Source: Tyto alba
Taxonomy: Eukaryota > Chordata > Aves > Strigiformes > Tytonidae
Length of the DNA stretch: 64,000 bases
Reading direction: 5' to 3'
Assembly (NCBI RefSeq): GCF_018691265.1
Contig: NW_024881313.1
Location: forward strand, 35,705,518-35,769,517
A model generated the notes under the pieces. That model was not told the DNA's origin and did not search any database. It worked only from the letters and a program-made list of their open reading frames with translations. The position numbers and the translations under genes were made by a program. Shown piece after piece: positions 1 through 10,389 of the stretch (the first letter of the stretch is position 1; each line of letters opens with the position of its first letter).

Positions 1-329
1 TGTTGGGGACACAGAGCCATCAGCACCCCCAGGTCAGGAGAACAAGAAAGGAAAAGATCTGCCCCCCATGGTGGCCGACCCCAGGACCACCATCTGTGTC
101 AGAGCCCCTAAAGACCTGACAGACACCTGACATGGGGAGTTCAGTATCTTTTCCATCGCTTTTCAAAGGTGGAGAACGGAGCTGAAAATCCCACACCAGA
201 GCCTTTGTTTTCTGGAGACCCAAATAGTGTTAAGGATCAGAGCCAGCTGGGAGGCTCCTACTAAAAACTGGCCATTAGCCAACGACATCCACCAGCTCCC
301 CACCAATCCAGCCCCACGCCCCTACTCAC
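1..329 (-). other. CSRNP1: Left part of CSRNP1 intron 3 (truncated by window edge)
   Basis: This begins at the donor GTGAGT (329-324). The translated minus strand shows nothing like the acidic DDVS/FFLQP or Cys-rich segments expected next in CSRNP1, so the acceptor is presumably outside the window. Confidence 0.7.
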
Positions 330-589
330 TTTCCATTTCAACGCTTCCAACTTCTCCTCTTTTAACTTCTCTTCGAGCTTCTCCCGACGAACGTTTTCCT
401 GCTCCTTTGAAAACTCTGCTAGCGTGAACTGCCGGGAGGAGCTGTGTTTGCTCACCATCCCCAGGGTGCAGCCCCCGCGACTAGGCACACTCGTGAACCC
501 CTGGCAGCGTGGGAAGTAAAACACAGTGACCCGGTCAAACTCCACATTGTTCTTCTTTAGCCGCTTGGATTTCTTCAGGATAGACGTGG
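330..589 (-). CDS. CSRNP1: CSRNP1, second coding exon (residues 58-144)
   Basis: This 260-nt exon continues CSRNP1. It begins after the acceptor CATTTTTAG with CC, which completes Pro58, and then encodes TSILKKSKRLKKNN, a basic likely nuclear-localisation segment (residues 63-72). Next comes the conserved VTVFYFPRCQGFTSVPSRGG block (residues 78-97). That block is the family hallmark, and its FPRCQG form (rather than TRRQG or ARRQG) points to CSRNP1 over CSRNP2/3. The remainder is a charged helical run (FSKEQENVRREKLEEKLKEEKLEALKWK) ending exactly on a codon boundary at the donor GTGAGT (329-324). There are no stops, frameshifts or missing conserved positions. The next exon, with the Cys-rich domain, is not in the window: bases 1-329 on the minus strand show no CSRNP-like peptide and are read as intron. 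Confidence 0.94.
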
Positions 590-2934
590 CTAAAAATGGG
601 GGAAGAAAAAACAAAAGGAACAAAGTCAGTACTGCCATCCTGCAGACAGGATAGAAAAATTACAAAAATGGGCTATAAATATTACAAACAGGCAGGACTT
701 GCAATTACTCTCTTAACAGGGACATGTTGGGACAGGGTTACAGCATCGCTTGATGGCTTCTGGTGTTTTAAGATCTAACACTTCAAAGGGATGAGGATAG
801 AGAGAATACTAAGCCGAGTCCCAGTGCTTCGGAGTCACCGATCAGATTCACCCTAAGAAACGGCTGCTGCTTCTCCTTCCCGCTTGACTTCCTCCAGGAA
901 ACATACATCTGCTTATTCTTCACGTGCAGCAGAGCACAGCGAACAAGCAACAAACCATCCTACCTGGCTGTCTTGCTCTAAACCCAAGCACCCTGCCCCA
1001 CACTCGGGAGCTCACGGTCTGCTCCCAGGATGCCGGAGCACCAACACTCCAGCGCTGTGTGGCAGGGCAGAAAATATCCCAAACGGCTGTTTTTCTGGTA
1101 CTTCCTTTCACCATCCACTGGGAGGAACTATGAATCTATAGTTTATTCTCAAGAGACTCATTTGAGAGCAGCTGCAAAGATGTTAATCTTTATGCAGGTG
1201 ATCCCAGGGTAAACATGGCAATACATGACTCTGGTTTATCTTAAACTGCTGAAACATGCTACACACCATTTAAAGCGGAGCCTCTCCAGAGATACCTGGT
1301 TCTGCACATTTGCACGTGCAAACGTAGCAGATGGAGGTGGGCTGATTAGCCAGGGCAGTTTCAGAGTCAATGAGTTTCCACGAACGTAGCTGGCCATGCA
1401 AAGCAAAGCGAAGCGCAGCAGTACGTAGTTACAGAGCTGCTTTTTCTGCTGCATGAGCACGTCAGGAACGAGAGTCAGCTTCACACAAATTCAGTACTGG
1501 GGTTTTTTGGTCCTATTCTCTGCTGGTGCATGGATGTCTTGGTTGCCACCATGGAGAATAATAGGAAAAAAATAACCCAGAAAGGATGGGTGACTCCCAC
1601 AGAGCTGGGATCTGAGCCCCACATTTGGAATGGCAAAGCCACAGGCAGCCCTACTATGGGAGCCACCTGAAAGGAAACCAAAAACCCAAGGGGCTCGGCT
1701 GGTTTGGCTGGTCCCAAAGGCTGGGAAAGTGCAAGACTGGACAGTTAGCTGCACCCACGTTTCATAAATGTAGTTTGCCAAAATACAGCATTTCAGTTTC
1801 ATATGAAAAAAAAAAAAAAAGTGTTCACCCAGCTGCGTCAGCAGCTTCTGCTAAATAGCTGGGGGTTTCACACTGGGCTCTGCAGTTGCTTTGATGATAT
1901 CTTTGCACTGCGCGTTGCATTTTCATAATAACCTTGACTCAATCTTCTAAAACATTAGCTCTTTATCAAAAGGCAAGTTAACCACTGCGATCATCTATCG
2001 GCTAAGCTGCTGCACTTTGGCATTTGCTTCTCTCTCCCCGCACCCCTCCTCCGAAATTGTTTTCCCATTCCTGACCCTTTTCCAATTGAGCCAGAGAATA
2101 CAAAAAGTTCATTGTTTTGTCACAAAACCTAGGAAGACAAGCAAGAATGAGAGTTTTTATTATTACAAGACTTCTAAAGCCTTTTCAGACCACTGCGTGT
2201 TTATGTATGTCTGCTAAGTGGACCTTAACTGCTATATACAGTGGGTGTTCACTATAATTTACCAGGTCGGACTATTTCTCCTCCATGAAGATGTTCCCCT
2301 ATTGTATTTTTATTTTTCCCTTCACATGGCAGATAAAGGATTTCACAACCTTGTCTTCTGTGTGCTTTCTTAAAAGCTCTCAAAACTGATATTGCTGGGA
2401 AAACAAAATAGCATTTATCAGTACTAACAGCAGAGGCAATGTCAAATGTGTCATGTTCTTTGGCAAAGTACCCAACTTACATAGGAAACAAGTTCTGAAA
2501 TGGTAATTACGCTGCTGGTTAATCATTTTTAAAAACCAGCATTACGGGGCTTTGCTGTCTCTTTAGTTTTTGCCTATGGAATAGCTTGACAGCGGATTGA
2601 GGGATGGCAGGATGGTTCCACAGCACAGACTTGGAGGCATCTGCATGCTTCTGCACACTCAGGCCCTTAGGTTTCTACTCCTGGATATTTGGACTTCATC
2701 TAAAACATTATAAAGGAATGATAAATACTGGGAGGAAGGGCTGAGGAAGACTACCCTGAGGATACCTACAAGATAAATTGGTGTAATGACAGGGAGCTGG
2801 TGTGATGGCCGCTTCCACCTGTAAAAGTGAGCTCCACAGGGGTCTCTGCATGGTGATAACCCACCACCACGCTACAGAAAAACAGTGCAGAGGCATGTCT
2901 GATCCCAAGGAAAGGGGCTGCAGGAGATACTCAC
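590..2934 (-). other. CSRNP1: CSRNP1 intron 2
   Basis: A phase-1 intron between the two coding exons, with donor GTGAGTAT at 2934 and acceptor CCATTTTTAG at 590. It has an A15-16 tract at about 1806 and otherwise unique sequence. No interspersed repeat or exon is recognisable. Confidence 0.88.
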
Positions 2935-3106
2935 GGGTGAAGCTGGGCGTTAGGGCAGAGCTGGGCTTGGGCTCTCCACGGGAGCTCTCCTCGTCTGACT
3001 CCCAGCCCGAGGACGCCGAGGAGGAGAGGGGGGAGCAGGAGGAGGAGGAGCAGTAGGTACTGTCATCCCCCAGCTCTTCGTACTTCCTTTTCAATACTCC
3101 GCTCAT
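2935..3106 (-). CDS. CSRNP1: CSRNP1, first coding exon (residues 1-57 plus one base)
   Basis: This exon encodes the N-terminus of cysteine-serine-rich nuclear protein 1, a nuclear DNA-binding transcriptional regulator. The peptide opens MSGVLKRKYEELGDD, which closely matches the family's MSG/TG-(I/V/L)-LKRK(F/Y)E start. A Ser-rich acidic stretch follows (residues 16-42), then a segment ending LTPSFT. The full exon is 3130-2935: the acceptor reads TTTTCCAG before 3130, and the donor after 2935 reads GTGAGT. The ATG at 3106-3104 has a good context (A at -3). The exon ends in phase 1, and its last C joins the first two bases of the next exon to make Pro58, restoring the family's FTP-x-SILK motif. 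It is part of a gene that runs off the left edge. CSRNP1/AXUD1 is known as an Axin-, TGF-beta- and Wnt-responsive gene. CSRNP2 or CSRNP3 is less likely, because the next exon fits CSRNP1 best. Confidence 0.92.
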
Positions 3107-3126
3107 GGTGACGCTGTATGTTTCAT
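3103..3126 (-). CDS. uORF of seven codons overlapping the CSRNP1 start codon
   Basis: Four bases into the CSRNP1 second exon there is an ATG (3126-3124) in a weak context (T at -3). It encodes MKHTASP and stops at TGA (3105-3103), so the stop shares the bases TG with the main ATG (3106-3104), giving an ATGA overlap. The uORF lies wholly between the predicted splice acceptor and the start codon, so any transcript using this acceptor contains it. A start-overlapping uORF of this type commonly allows leaky scanning or short-range reinitiation, which fits a stress- or signal-induced gene. That regulatory role is inference. The ORF and its overlap are read directly. Confidence 0.55.
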   Translation of the reverse strand: MKHTASP

Positions 3127-3130
3127 ATAA
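3107..3130 (-). other. CSRNP1: CSRNP1 5' UTR part of exon 2
   Basis: These 24 bases lie between the splice acceptor (polypyrimidine tract TTTGTTTTCCAG, 3142-3131) and the CSRNP1 start codon. The frame stays open upstream through this stretch (LYETYSVT), so no in-frame stop fixes the start. MSGVLKRK matches the family N-terminus, which is why 3106 is chosen. The family generally has a non-coding first exon. Confidence 0.8.
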
Positions 3131-6100
3131 CTGGAAAACAAAGGAGAAAAGCAAAATGAAGCGAGGGAAATACTGGCAGTTTCTGGTGATGAGCAGCGTG
3201 ACTTTAACCCCAGCAAGGCTTCTCCACCCGGTCCATCTGGCCACGTAGGTGTGATCCCCAAAAAGCGCTCCCCCAAAAACACACACCTTACTACCCTTGC
3301 TGTGCACACCTGCTGAATTTCTCTCCCATTTTACAGTGCTGCAGAAAAAAACGACTATCACAGACAACAAACTGTCCAGCAACCAATTCAATCAACACAA
3401 ATGTTATCAAACAATAAGTATTACATTTTGCTTACTAATTCTTTCATGTTAACTCCTTACCCAGATCGCTTTCTATGCAGTTACAGCTTTAACGTCTTGC
3501 TAATTACAAAAATAAGCCAGTTTGCAGAGAACAATCTGTTGGCATGATTTACTTGCTACAGCCCCCTGGGGAAACAGACTTATTAAATGAAGCACTGAAA
3601 TACAAATATATCAACTGTGAAGAACAGCCCTTCTCCTCACAGTGCCTTTCATAGTCAGTCCCCCATTCAATAAGCTATTCTTGTTTAGGCTGGGTTATGT
3701 ATCAAGCATAGTAGCAATTAAAAACAACGCAGCTAATTAAAAACAAAGGAACTCTGTACTTGCCTAGATTCCTAAATTTCCTGCGTGCTTTTTCCCTGCT
3801 CATCTTAAAGAAAAAAAAAAAAAAAAACAAAAAAACTTTGTGGTATCTTTTAACCTTTGTTTTTATAAAGTTTGTGAGTTTGTTTCCGGAAATTGCACAA
3901 AAGCTACACACTTTGCCTACAATACGCTAATGGGTATCAGAGCCCACCTAACCTGGGATGCTCTTGCATAGATGATGGACTATTTCTCCTTTTAGACGAT
4001 GGCAACACTGCACTAGATGCCCCTGCTTCTGCAGAAGTCACTGCTAGCATATTTTGAGGCCAGTGAACCATATGCAATGCTGAGAACCAGGCTGCTGCTG
4101 GAGGAGTGACTTGCTTTGACCCCATCCCACCAGACAGTAAGGCAAAACCACAGTGGGAAAGACACAGTCCCAGTCCAGAAACTCCCTCCAGCAAGGAGGG
4201 GAGAGCCCCGACGACGTGGGTGACCTCGGTGCTTCAATAAAACCAGAGCTAATACACAAAACCTAAAGCACCCCTAAAATTTGCATGATGCTGGGACAGA
4301 CACATACAGCCCCAGGACAGTGACAGTGCAGGGACGGGGGTGTCAGACACCCAGTCCCTGTCTCCTCCTGCCACCTGAAACTCCTCCACCACTCAAATTT
4401 GCTCTTTGTAACCATAGCACTTTCTCACCCTCTTTTGCATGTCTGAAGTTAATTTAAGTCCCTGAAAAAGAAAAAAAAAATAAAACACTAAACCTGCCCT
4501 CCTGACAGCCCTGAGCAGGCGGCACAGAAACCACAGAAGCTTCAAAACCTCCCAACGATGGGATTTTCAATATCTCGACAGCACCGCAACATAGCAGGAG
4601 GGGAGCACACACGGTCCCTTCAAAGTCCCGCACCAGCCCACGTTAATTATATTTACCAACAGCTTCCCAGCAGACAATAGTCCCCTAAAAGGTCAAAAAA
4701 AAAAAAAAAAAAAAAAAATCCCTGGATGAAGCACTTCCTCGGCCTGAAGTTAATCATTCACTGCAACGAGTGCCTACGGGGCCAGCGCATCCCCCATGGC
4801 CCTGGGAGCAGTCAATTCCCTCCATCCCTCCTCCTCCTCGGCAGCTCCGGAGCTGCAGGTGGTTTTGCCACGGCGGGGTGGTTGTTTTTTTGGCCTTAAT
4901 CCCAAACAGATGGGGAGAAGGTGGATTTGGCCACCCTCCAGCCCCGGCAGCACATGTCCTACCTGACACCTGGATTAACCCCTTTCCTGCCTGCGCCCTG
5001 GCAAAGCACAACTCACAGGCAAGTCGGGATGCCCAAACCAGCTACATATACAAACATTTTTTTTTTTTTTTTCTTTTAATGCCTTCTGCTCTGTCTCACA
5101 TTTGATTTAAGAAACAACCCGGAGCAAAGAAACCCTCCAAATCCATGGCAGGGGTCCGAATCAAAGCCTGGGCTGCAGCCAGAGCTCATCCCAACTGACC
5201 CCATCATCCACCTGGAGCAGCCAAAAACTTTGCAGAATAAAATCCCACACATGGCTTGAAAGAGCATCAGTTCACGCCGCAGAATAATCGCTCGCTGCTC
5301 CAGAGGCCACCTCCGATGTGGCTAGTGAAGGATGCCGCTGTCTAGCCAAGGGAGGGAGAAACCAGCTCCCCAAAAAGCCCGTAGGACACATGTCTAACGG
5401 CAAACACCCTTGGAGATGCGACCCTGACCACATCCAAGCTTTGAGGGAGACACTGGAGGGTGGTAGAGTAGCCAAGATCACACCGCTGAAACAAGGATAA
5501 CTCCCAGGTCTGGAAAAAAAAAAAAAAAAAAAAAACAAAAACCCACAGGGCATCCATTTCTACTGGGGTTTACGTGGTCTGCAGGACTCCCAGAGAAGCA
5601 AGAGGGTGGACATGACGATGCTGCAGAGTGATGCAGCTCTGATCACCTGCAACCCCAAGGGTGCCCATCACGAGCCACGTCACCTCCCCCCAAACCACAC
5701 AGCATTAAAAAAACCCAACGAAGCGTTTTCCTCAAGCGAGCTAACCTAATTAACACAAACACCAAGCCAGACCCAAGGAAAGCTGTGTATAAGATGGTGC
5801 AACTCTATTTTTTTTTTTTTTTTAAATACTATCAGCGCTGATTAGCCATGTCTGGCAGAAGGATGAAGGGAGGTGTGTGCATCTCCCATCTATGAGAATA
5901 AGCCAAATGCATGGAAAAAAAAAAGCCTTTGGCATGCTGTCTTATTGAAAACACCTATTGTTTTGTTAATGCAAAGTAGGTGTCATGCAAACATGATTCT
6001 CAATTAATGGGAAAAAGCTGGTGAACCTGTTGCCCACCAGCCAAAACACATCCATTTCTCCCCCCTCATAACACCTTCGCCCTCTTTGCTGATTTACAGC

Positions 6101-9100
6101 TGCAATGTTTTCCACGTCAAGTTTTCAAATCCTTCTCAGGAACTATATGCAATGTAACAGGACTGCACCCCTCAGTGTCTACTTGCATCCACCCCCAAAA
6201 AATCCTGCAGACGGGAGTTTTGCTGTCAAGGCAAAGATGATCCTCCTCTCCACTCCTTGCTCCGGCACTTGGGAGCAGAATTCACGCCAGTAATTTGGAT
6301 GCTGCCTTGAAAGCCATGTCGCCAAAATCACTGGCCGCTCAGCCAAAAAAACCCAGAGGCCAGTTCAGACACAGTGAGGATATTTTAACTGCAGTAATTC
6401 CACAAGTAATCTTAAATCCACATTGATGTTTTATAAATAAGTCACAAAAATGTGCACAGCAGCATGAAAAAAAAAAATATAGAAAATATATATATCTGTG
6501 CTTGCCATTGCAAATCTCTGCAGGCACCAGTGAGTGCAGGATTTTACCACCTTCTCTCTCTTTTTTTTTTTTTTTTTACATAACCTGAAATAAAATAATC
6601 CTATCTTCCTTTTAGTTGCCAAAAAAGACATTCTGTTCTTGGCTAAGACTTCTTACTCATCTATTTTACTGAAAACAGCTTTTGGAACAAGTACATAATG
6701 CAATGGATCAAACCCGCAGGAATTCCTCTCTGGCACCAGAACTCCCACTATCCTGGGAATACTTTCTAACAAATATTTAGCCCAGATGTGCATTCCTTTC
6801 TTTTTCTCTCCCTTTTTTTTTTTTAAAAAAAAAAAGTATTAAAGTTTTTTTGGGGGGGGAAGATGGGGTGGGGTGGCTATCTAGTTGGGGGGAAGGGAAT
6901 TGAATCTGCAAAGACCCATTTCTGGTGCCTGGCAAGTTGCAGGGTAAAGCCCTAATACACTGGAATGTGAGGAATTAATGTTTTAACTATCCTCCTCTTG
7001 GACGACATCTCAACAGTAAATATTTCGAGTCATTTAGATTTAAGAAGGTTTGGCATTTGTTTAGCCAAGAGCAGAGGAAGGCAACTAAAACCCCCACCAG
7101 TGTCCAGTTAGTCTATTTATAAGAGACTGCACAAAGAGGCGCCACGGCTTTGAGCAGAAGTATGTGGAAAAGATGTTTTGGTATTGTATTTTGGGGCTGT
7201 ATATGTGCTTTACACCAGGCAAGCAAACGCAGCCGTGCAAGCAAGGCAAAGGAAACCTCTCCCAGTAACTCCAGTGGCTGCACTTGCTTGTGCCACAACT
7301 CCCATGGTATTGCAGGAAAACACCTACGAGCAAGAATATTTTAAATTTTGGGGTTTCCATCAGTGCAGCATCCTAAAGAAAGGAAGGATCCCAAATCTGT
7401 GCACGAGCTATTGAAAGCGAACTTTCTTCTGCAAAGCAATTTGGGTAAAACAAAAACAAACAAAACAAACCCCAAACCTCAGTGCAATGCACTAAAAGTA
7501 TTTATTTTATTTTCCAGTGACTTTTTGAGCCGGTTTGCTGATTTTACAAGCACAGCCGTCTGCCTGCAGCCTGGGAAGCCAAGGAGGACTCTTCCCAGCA
7601 CACCGGGACGAGGGCTTGGGTACCGGGAGCCAGTTCACAATTCTGCTGAGCCGTGAGTCAGAGCAGCTCCTGCTCCCTCCCCCAGAGCCGCAGTGGCCGT
7701 GCAGGTCTAGCAGGAGTAAATAGTAGTGTAAAAAGGACCACCGCACAGTTGAGCCAGGTACGGCTCTGAAGCAAACCTGGGGGGAGCTTTGGGGGTCGGT
7801 GTTTATTTGCACGCTGCTGTTTATTGCTGGTCAGGCCACCTTGGTGTGACTATCTCCAAAAACTGGCGCGGTGCTGAGCTTCCCGTTTAGCTATCCCAGA
7901 TATTTGATGTCTAACAGCAGCGGGGATTCCAGCAACACTTCTGGGTTAATAATCACAGCACTATCAGCCCTGATTCATTGCTCGTTCATTTAACTATTTT
8001 AATTCTTTGCATATTTACTGGAGTGGTTTCCCCAGCGCCTCTGTGACAGCCTCCACTATGAGAACACTTCCTAATTTAGGGGCTGACTGGGACCAAGGCG
8101 AGCGGGCTCACCCCATCAGGACCCTCCAGGAGACGGTCCCGTGCGTGTTCCCAGCCACACAAGCTGTGCTTTCCAGTTCAGACCAGATTATTTTCACCCA
8201 GCTGGGTCTAAGGTTTCATAACCTTGCTCCGGTTAAAAATAGCCTCCTGCCTACTATGCAACAGCGAAACCCAAAGTACCCCGTGCCGCGGAGCAGGAGC
8301 ATGAATCAGTTTGTAACACCACGAGTTTATTCTCCTGCCAGAGACTGAACAGGCGAAACGCCTACCCCGGGAAGAACATCAGAAGCGTTTACTCCATCTA
8401 CTAATTTTCAGAAGGACACAAAGAAAAAGGCTTTTCAGATTTTTCTGTCAAGCCCTTATTTCTCACTGACAGCTTGAAAGGTAAATAAGAAACATTAGCA
8501 AATACATTAAAGGTTATCTGACACGGCCCAAATGGAATGAGGTTCAAATGTACTCGGCGCAGATTGTGCTGTAATAAATATGAAAACAGCAAAGTGTGCT
8601 TTGTCTAGGAAAATCCTCTATTTGATTACACCTTATGAATAATTCACACCAGGTTTCCATATTTGTCCTCCTGTAGGTACACGCTGTGCGTTACCTTGCC
8701 TGTTATATATACGCACGCATTTCCTGTGCTGAATTATTAAAGGCTTGCCAGGAGCTGCAGAGTCTCACTGCGCGGAGAACGAACGCACCATCCCAAAAAT
8801 AAACCCCACCGATGTTGACAGGCCTCATCTGCAAACTGCTCAGCAGAGGAAAAACAAAAAAATTCTCGAGAAAAAAAAAAAAAAATAATTGCAGATGAGT
8901 TCTCTGTAACAAATGACAAGACTTTGAGGTTTGTAAATGGCCGTGAGGGTTTTCTCTCCATCCCACCGAGGCGTTGTCATTACAGACATTAGTAAGGCCG
9001 GGCTGCTCTAGGAAAGGCTTGTCCCTATGTGTCAGCCTCTTCCTACAGCGACATTATGTAACTTGGAGGTGACAGACACTTTGGAAGATGCCGGGACACA

Positions 9101-9205
9101 TTCACACACAGAGACAGATAAAAAAGAAATTTAAAAAAAAAAAAACGAAAAAAAAAAAAACCCACCACACTAAGAAAACTTAGTATTTTGGGGGGGGTTC
9201 TTTCC

Positions 9206-9228
9206 TTTTTTTTTTTTTTTTTTTTTTT
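9206..9228 (+). repeat. Poly-T tract, T23
   Basis: A T23 run followed by CTTTTTTC at the left edge of the CpG island. A-rich runs sit just to the left (about 9131-9161). Confidence 0.9.
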
Positions 9229-9411
9229 CTTTTTTTCTCAGGTGCGCTGTAAATGCCCCGATTTTTTCTTTCGGGAGGCGGCGGGAGGGAGGGGGAGCCC
9301 TGCTGCCGTCCGTCCGTCGGTCCATCCGTGCGCCGGTCGGTAGGTGTTGCTGTAGCGACGGGAAAGCATCCCCAGCCGGGCAGAGCTGGGGAAGAACGAG
9401 CCGGCAAGGCT

Positions 9412-9426
9412 CCCCCCCCCCCCCCC
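9412..9426 (+). repeat. Poly-C tract, C15
   Basis: An uninterrupted run of 15 C in the CpG island, which is G15 in the CSRNP1 transcript sense. Confidence 0.95.
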
Positions 9427-9645
9427 GCCTCCAACCTCCCCAAGCCTTTCTTTCAACATCAGAAAATTGGAACCGCAGCCGTGAAGATGGAGCAGCGCCT
9501 TAACTGACAGGGGGGAAAAAAAAAAAACTCAGCGCTACTCCCAACTGATCGATAGGTATTTCTACGTGTGTATCGCACAGCGTTTTCCGCCGGTGGGGAA
9601 GTGCGGGAGCAGCCGAGCCCCTCCGTGGGGAGCGCGGTCTCGCTG

Positions 9646-9663
9646 CCCCCCCCCCCCCCCCCC
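9646..9663 (+). repeat. Poly-C tract, C18
   Basis: An uninterrupted run of 18 C, G on the transcribed-sense (minus) strand. Copy number may be affected by assembly error. Confidence 0.95.
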
Positions 9664-9758
9664 AAAGCCCCGCAGGGTCCCCTCGCCCCCGGGCAGGAGC
9701 GGCGGGGCCAGACGGCGCCGCTGCGACGCGCCTGGACGGCGGGGAACCGAGACAGACA

Positions 9759-9771
9759 CCCCCCCCCCCCC
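9759..9771 (+). repeat. Poly-C tract, C13
   Basis: An uninterrupted C run within the CpG island, next to CACGCACACC. Confidence 0.9.
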
Positions 9772-9908
9772 ACGCACACCCCGCTTCTCCTTCCCCCAAA
9801 AACCCCCGACGGAGCGCCGAGCTCCGACCCGGAGAAACCCAGCACCGCGCCGGATGCTGCAGCGGATTCCCCCCCCGCGGCGGGGGAGCTGGGTCTGACC
9901 CCGCACCA

Positions 9909-9934
9909 CCCCCCCCCCCCCCCCCCCCCCCCCC
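9909..9934 (+). repeat. Poly-C tract, C26
   Basis: The longest C run in the window. It lies about 150 bases after the inferred CSRNP1 exon 1 donor in transcript sense, where it is poly-G. Confidence 0.93.
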
Positions 9935-10044
9935 GCCGCGATGGCTGAGCACCGGGCGCCGGACACTTCACCGATCCACGGAGTCTCGCGGAGCACCCCG
10001 ACCCACCCCCGCGTCCCTCTCCGGCCCCATCCCGGCGCCGGCTG

Positions 10045-10064
10045 CCCCCCCCCCCCCCCCCCCC
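10045..10064 (+). repeat. Poly-C tract, C20
   Basis: A C20 run (poly-G in the transcript) that starts only 16 bases downstream of the inferred exon 1 5' splice site. Confidence 0.93.
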
Positions 10065-10080
10065 TCTCCGCGGGCCCTAC

Positions 10081-10165
10081 CTCGCTCCGGCGGTGCCTGG
10101 CGCGGCGCCTCCCGCTCTGCCGCTGCCGGGGCTGACGCCGCGCTGCCCTTTTTTTTTCGTCAGTG
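10081..10165 (-). other. CSRNP1: Probable CSRNP1 non-coding exon 1 (5' end approximate)
   Basis: On the minus strand the sequence GCGAG followed by GTAGGG at 10,080-10,075 is a good 5' splice donor. It sits at the upstream side of the CpG island and directly left of a cluster of Sp1/AP-1-type sites. A non-coding first exon spliced to 3130 would match the usual CSRNP1 organisation. The right boundary (transcription start) is a guess, since there is no TATA box and GC-rich promoters often start at several sites. Other GT sites in the island could serve as alternative donors. Confidence 0.5.
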
Positions 10166-10340
10166 GAAAACTCCGGGCTCTGACGCAGGCGGTGACAGGC
10201 GCGGGGCCGGCGCGCGCCCGGCCCGCCCGCCTTCCTGCCCCCCCCACCCCACCCCCTCCCTCCTCCCATTTGGGCGGGGCGCTGAGTCAGAGCCGACGGG
10301 AGGCTCCGCCCCTCCCCGCCTTGGCCCCGCCCCCTCCCCC
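10158..10340 (-). promoter_or_regulatory. CSRNP1 proximal promoter: candidate Sp1, AP-1/CRE and Rel-like sites
   Basis: Motifs seen directly: CGTCA at 10158-10162 (CRE half), GGAAAACTCC at 10165-10174 (resembles an NF-kB/Rel site), TGACGCA at 10181-10187 (AP-1/CRE-like), GGGCGGGG at 10272-10279 (Sp1), and TGAGTCA at 10283-10289 (perfect AP-1). CCGCCCC/CCCCGCCCC boxes lie between about 10304 and 10334. No TATA box is evident. The mix fits an inducible immediate-early-type gene. Binding is inferred from consensus only. Confidence 0.5.
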
Positions 10341-10389
10341 CCGAACCGCTGTAAGGCGGGGGGACCCTAAAGGGAATGGGGGGGCACGG

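Larger units (their letters stand above)
3131..10080 (-). other. CSRNP1: CSRNP1 intron 1
   Basis: This inferred intron of about 6.95 kb runs from the donor GTAGGG (10,080) to the acceptor TTTTCCAG (3131). I see no coding exon in it, and its open frames are short and unlike known proteins. It contains many long homopolymers: A19-25-class tracts near 3810, 4695-4718 and 5514-5535, T23 at 9206-9228, and a T12A11 palindrome at 6813-6835. A G8 run follows at about 6851. Its first 840 bases as transcribed (10,080-9,240) are CpG island with long C tracts on the plus strand, which become G tracts in the RNA. A TGAGTCA (AP-1) motif lies near 7654. Confidence 0.6.
9240..10375. promoter_or_regulatory. 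CpG island over the CSRNP1 5' end
   Basis: A strongly GC-rich, CpG-dense block, the only large one in the window. It is densest from about 9,560 to 10,340. It covers the inferred exon 1, the proximal promoter and the start of intron 1. It contains a degenerate CCGT/GGTC tetranucleotide run near 9306-9345 and six long C tracts. Unmethylated CpG-island promoters of this kind are typical of broadly expressed or inducible vertebrate genes. Confidence 0.88.

Noticed and set aside
2708..2934. Continuation of the CSRNP1 frame past 2935
   Set aside because: The CSRNP1-like peptide ends at a strong GTGAGT donor, and the downstream residues do not match the family. It is read as intron.
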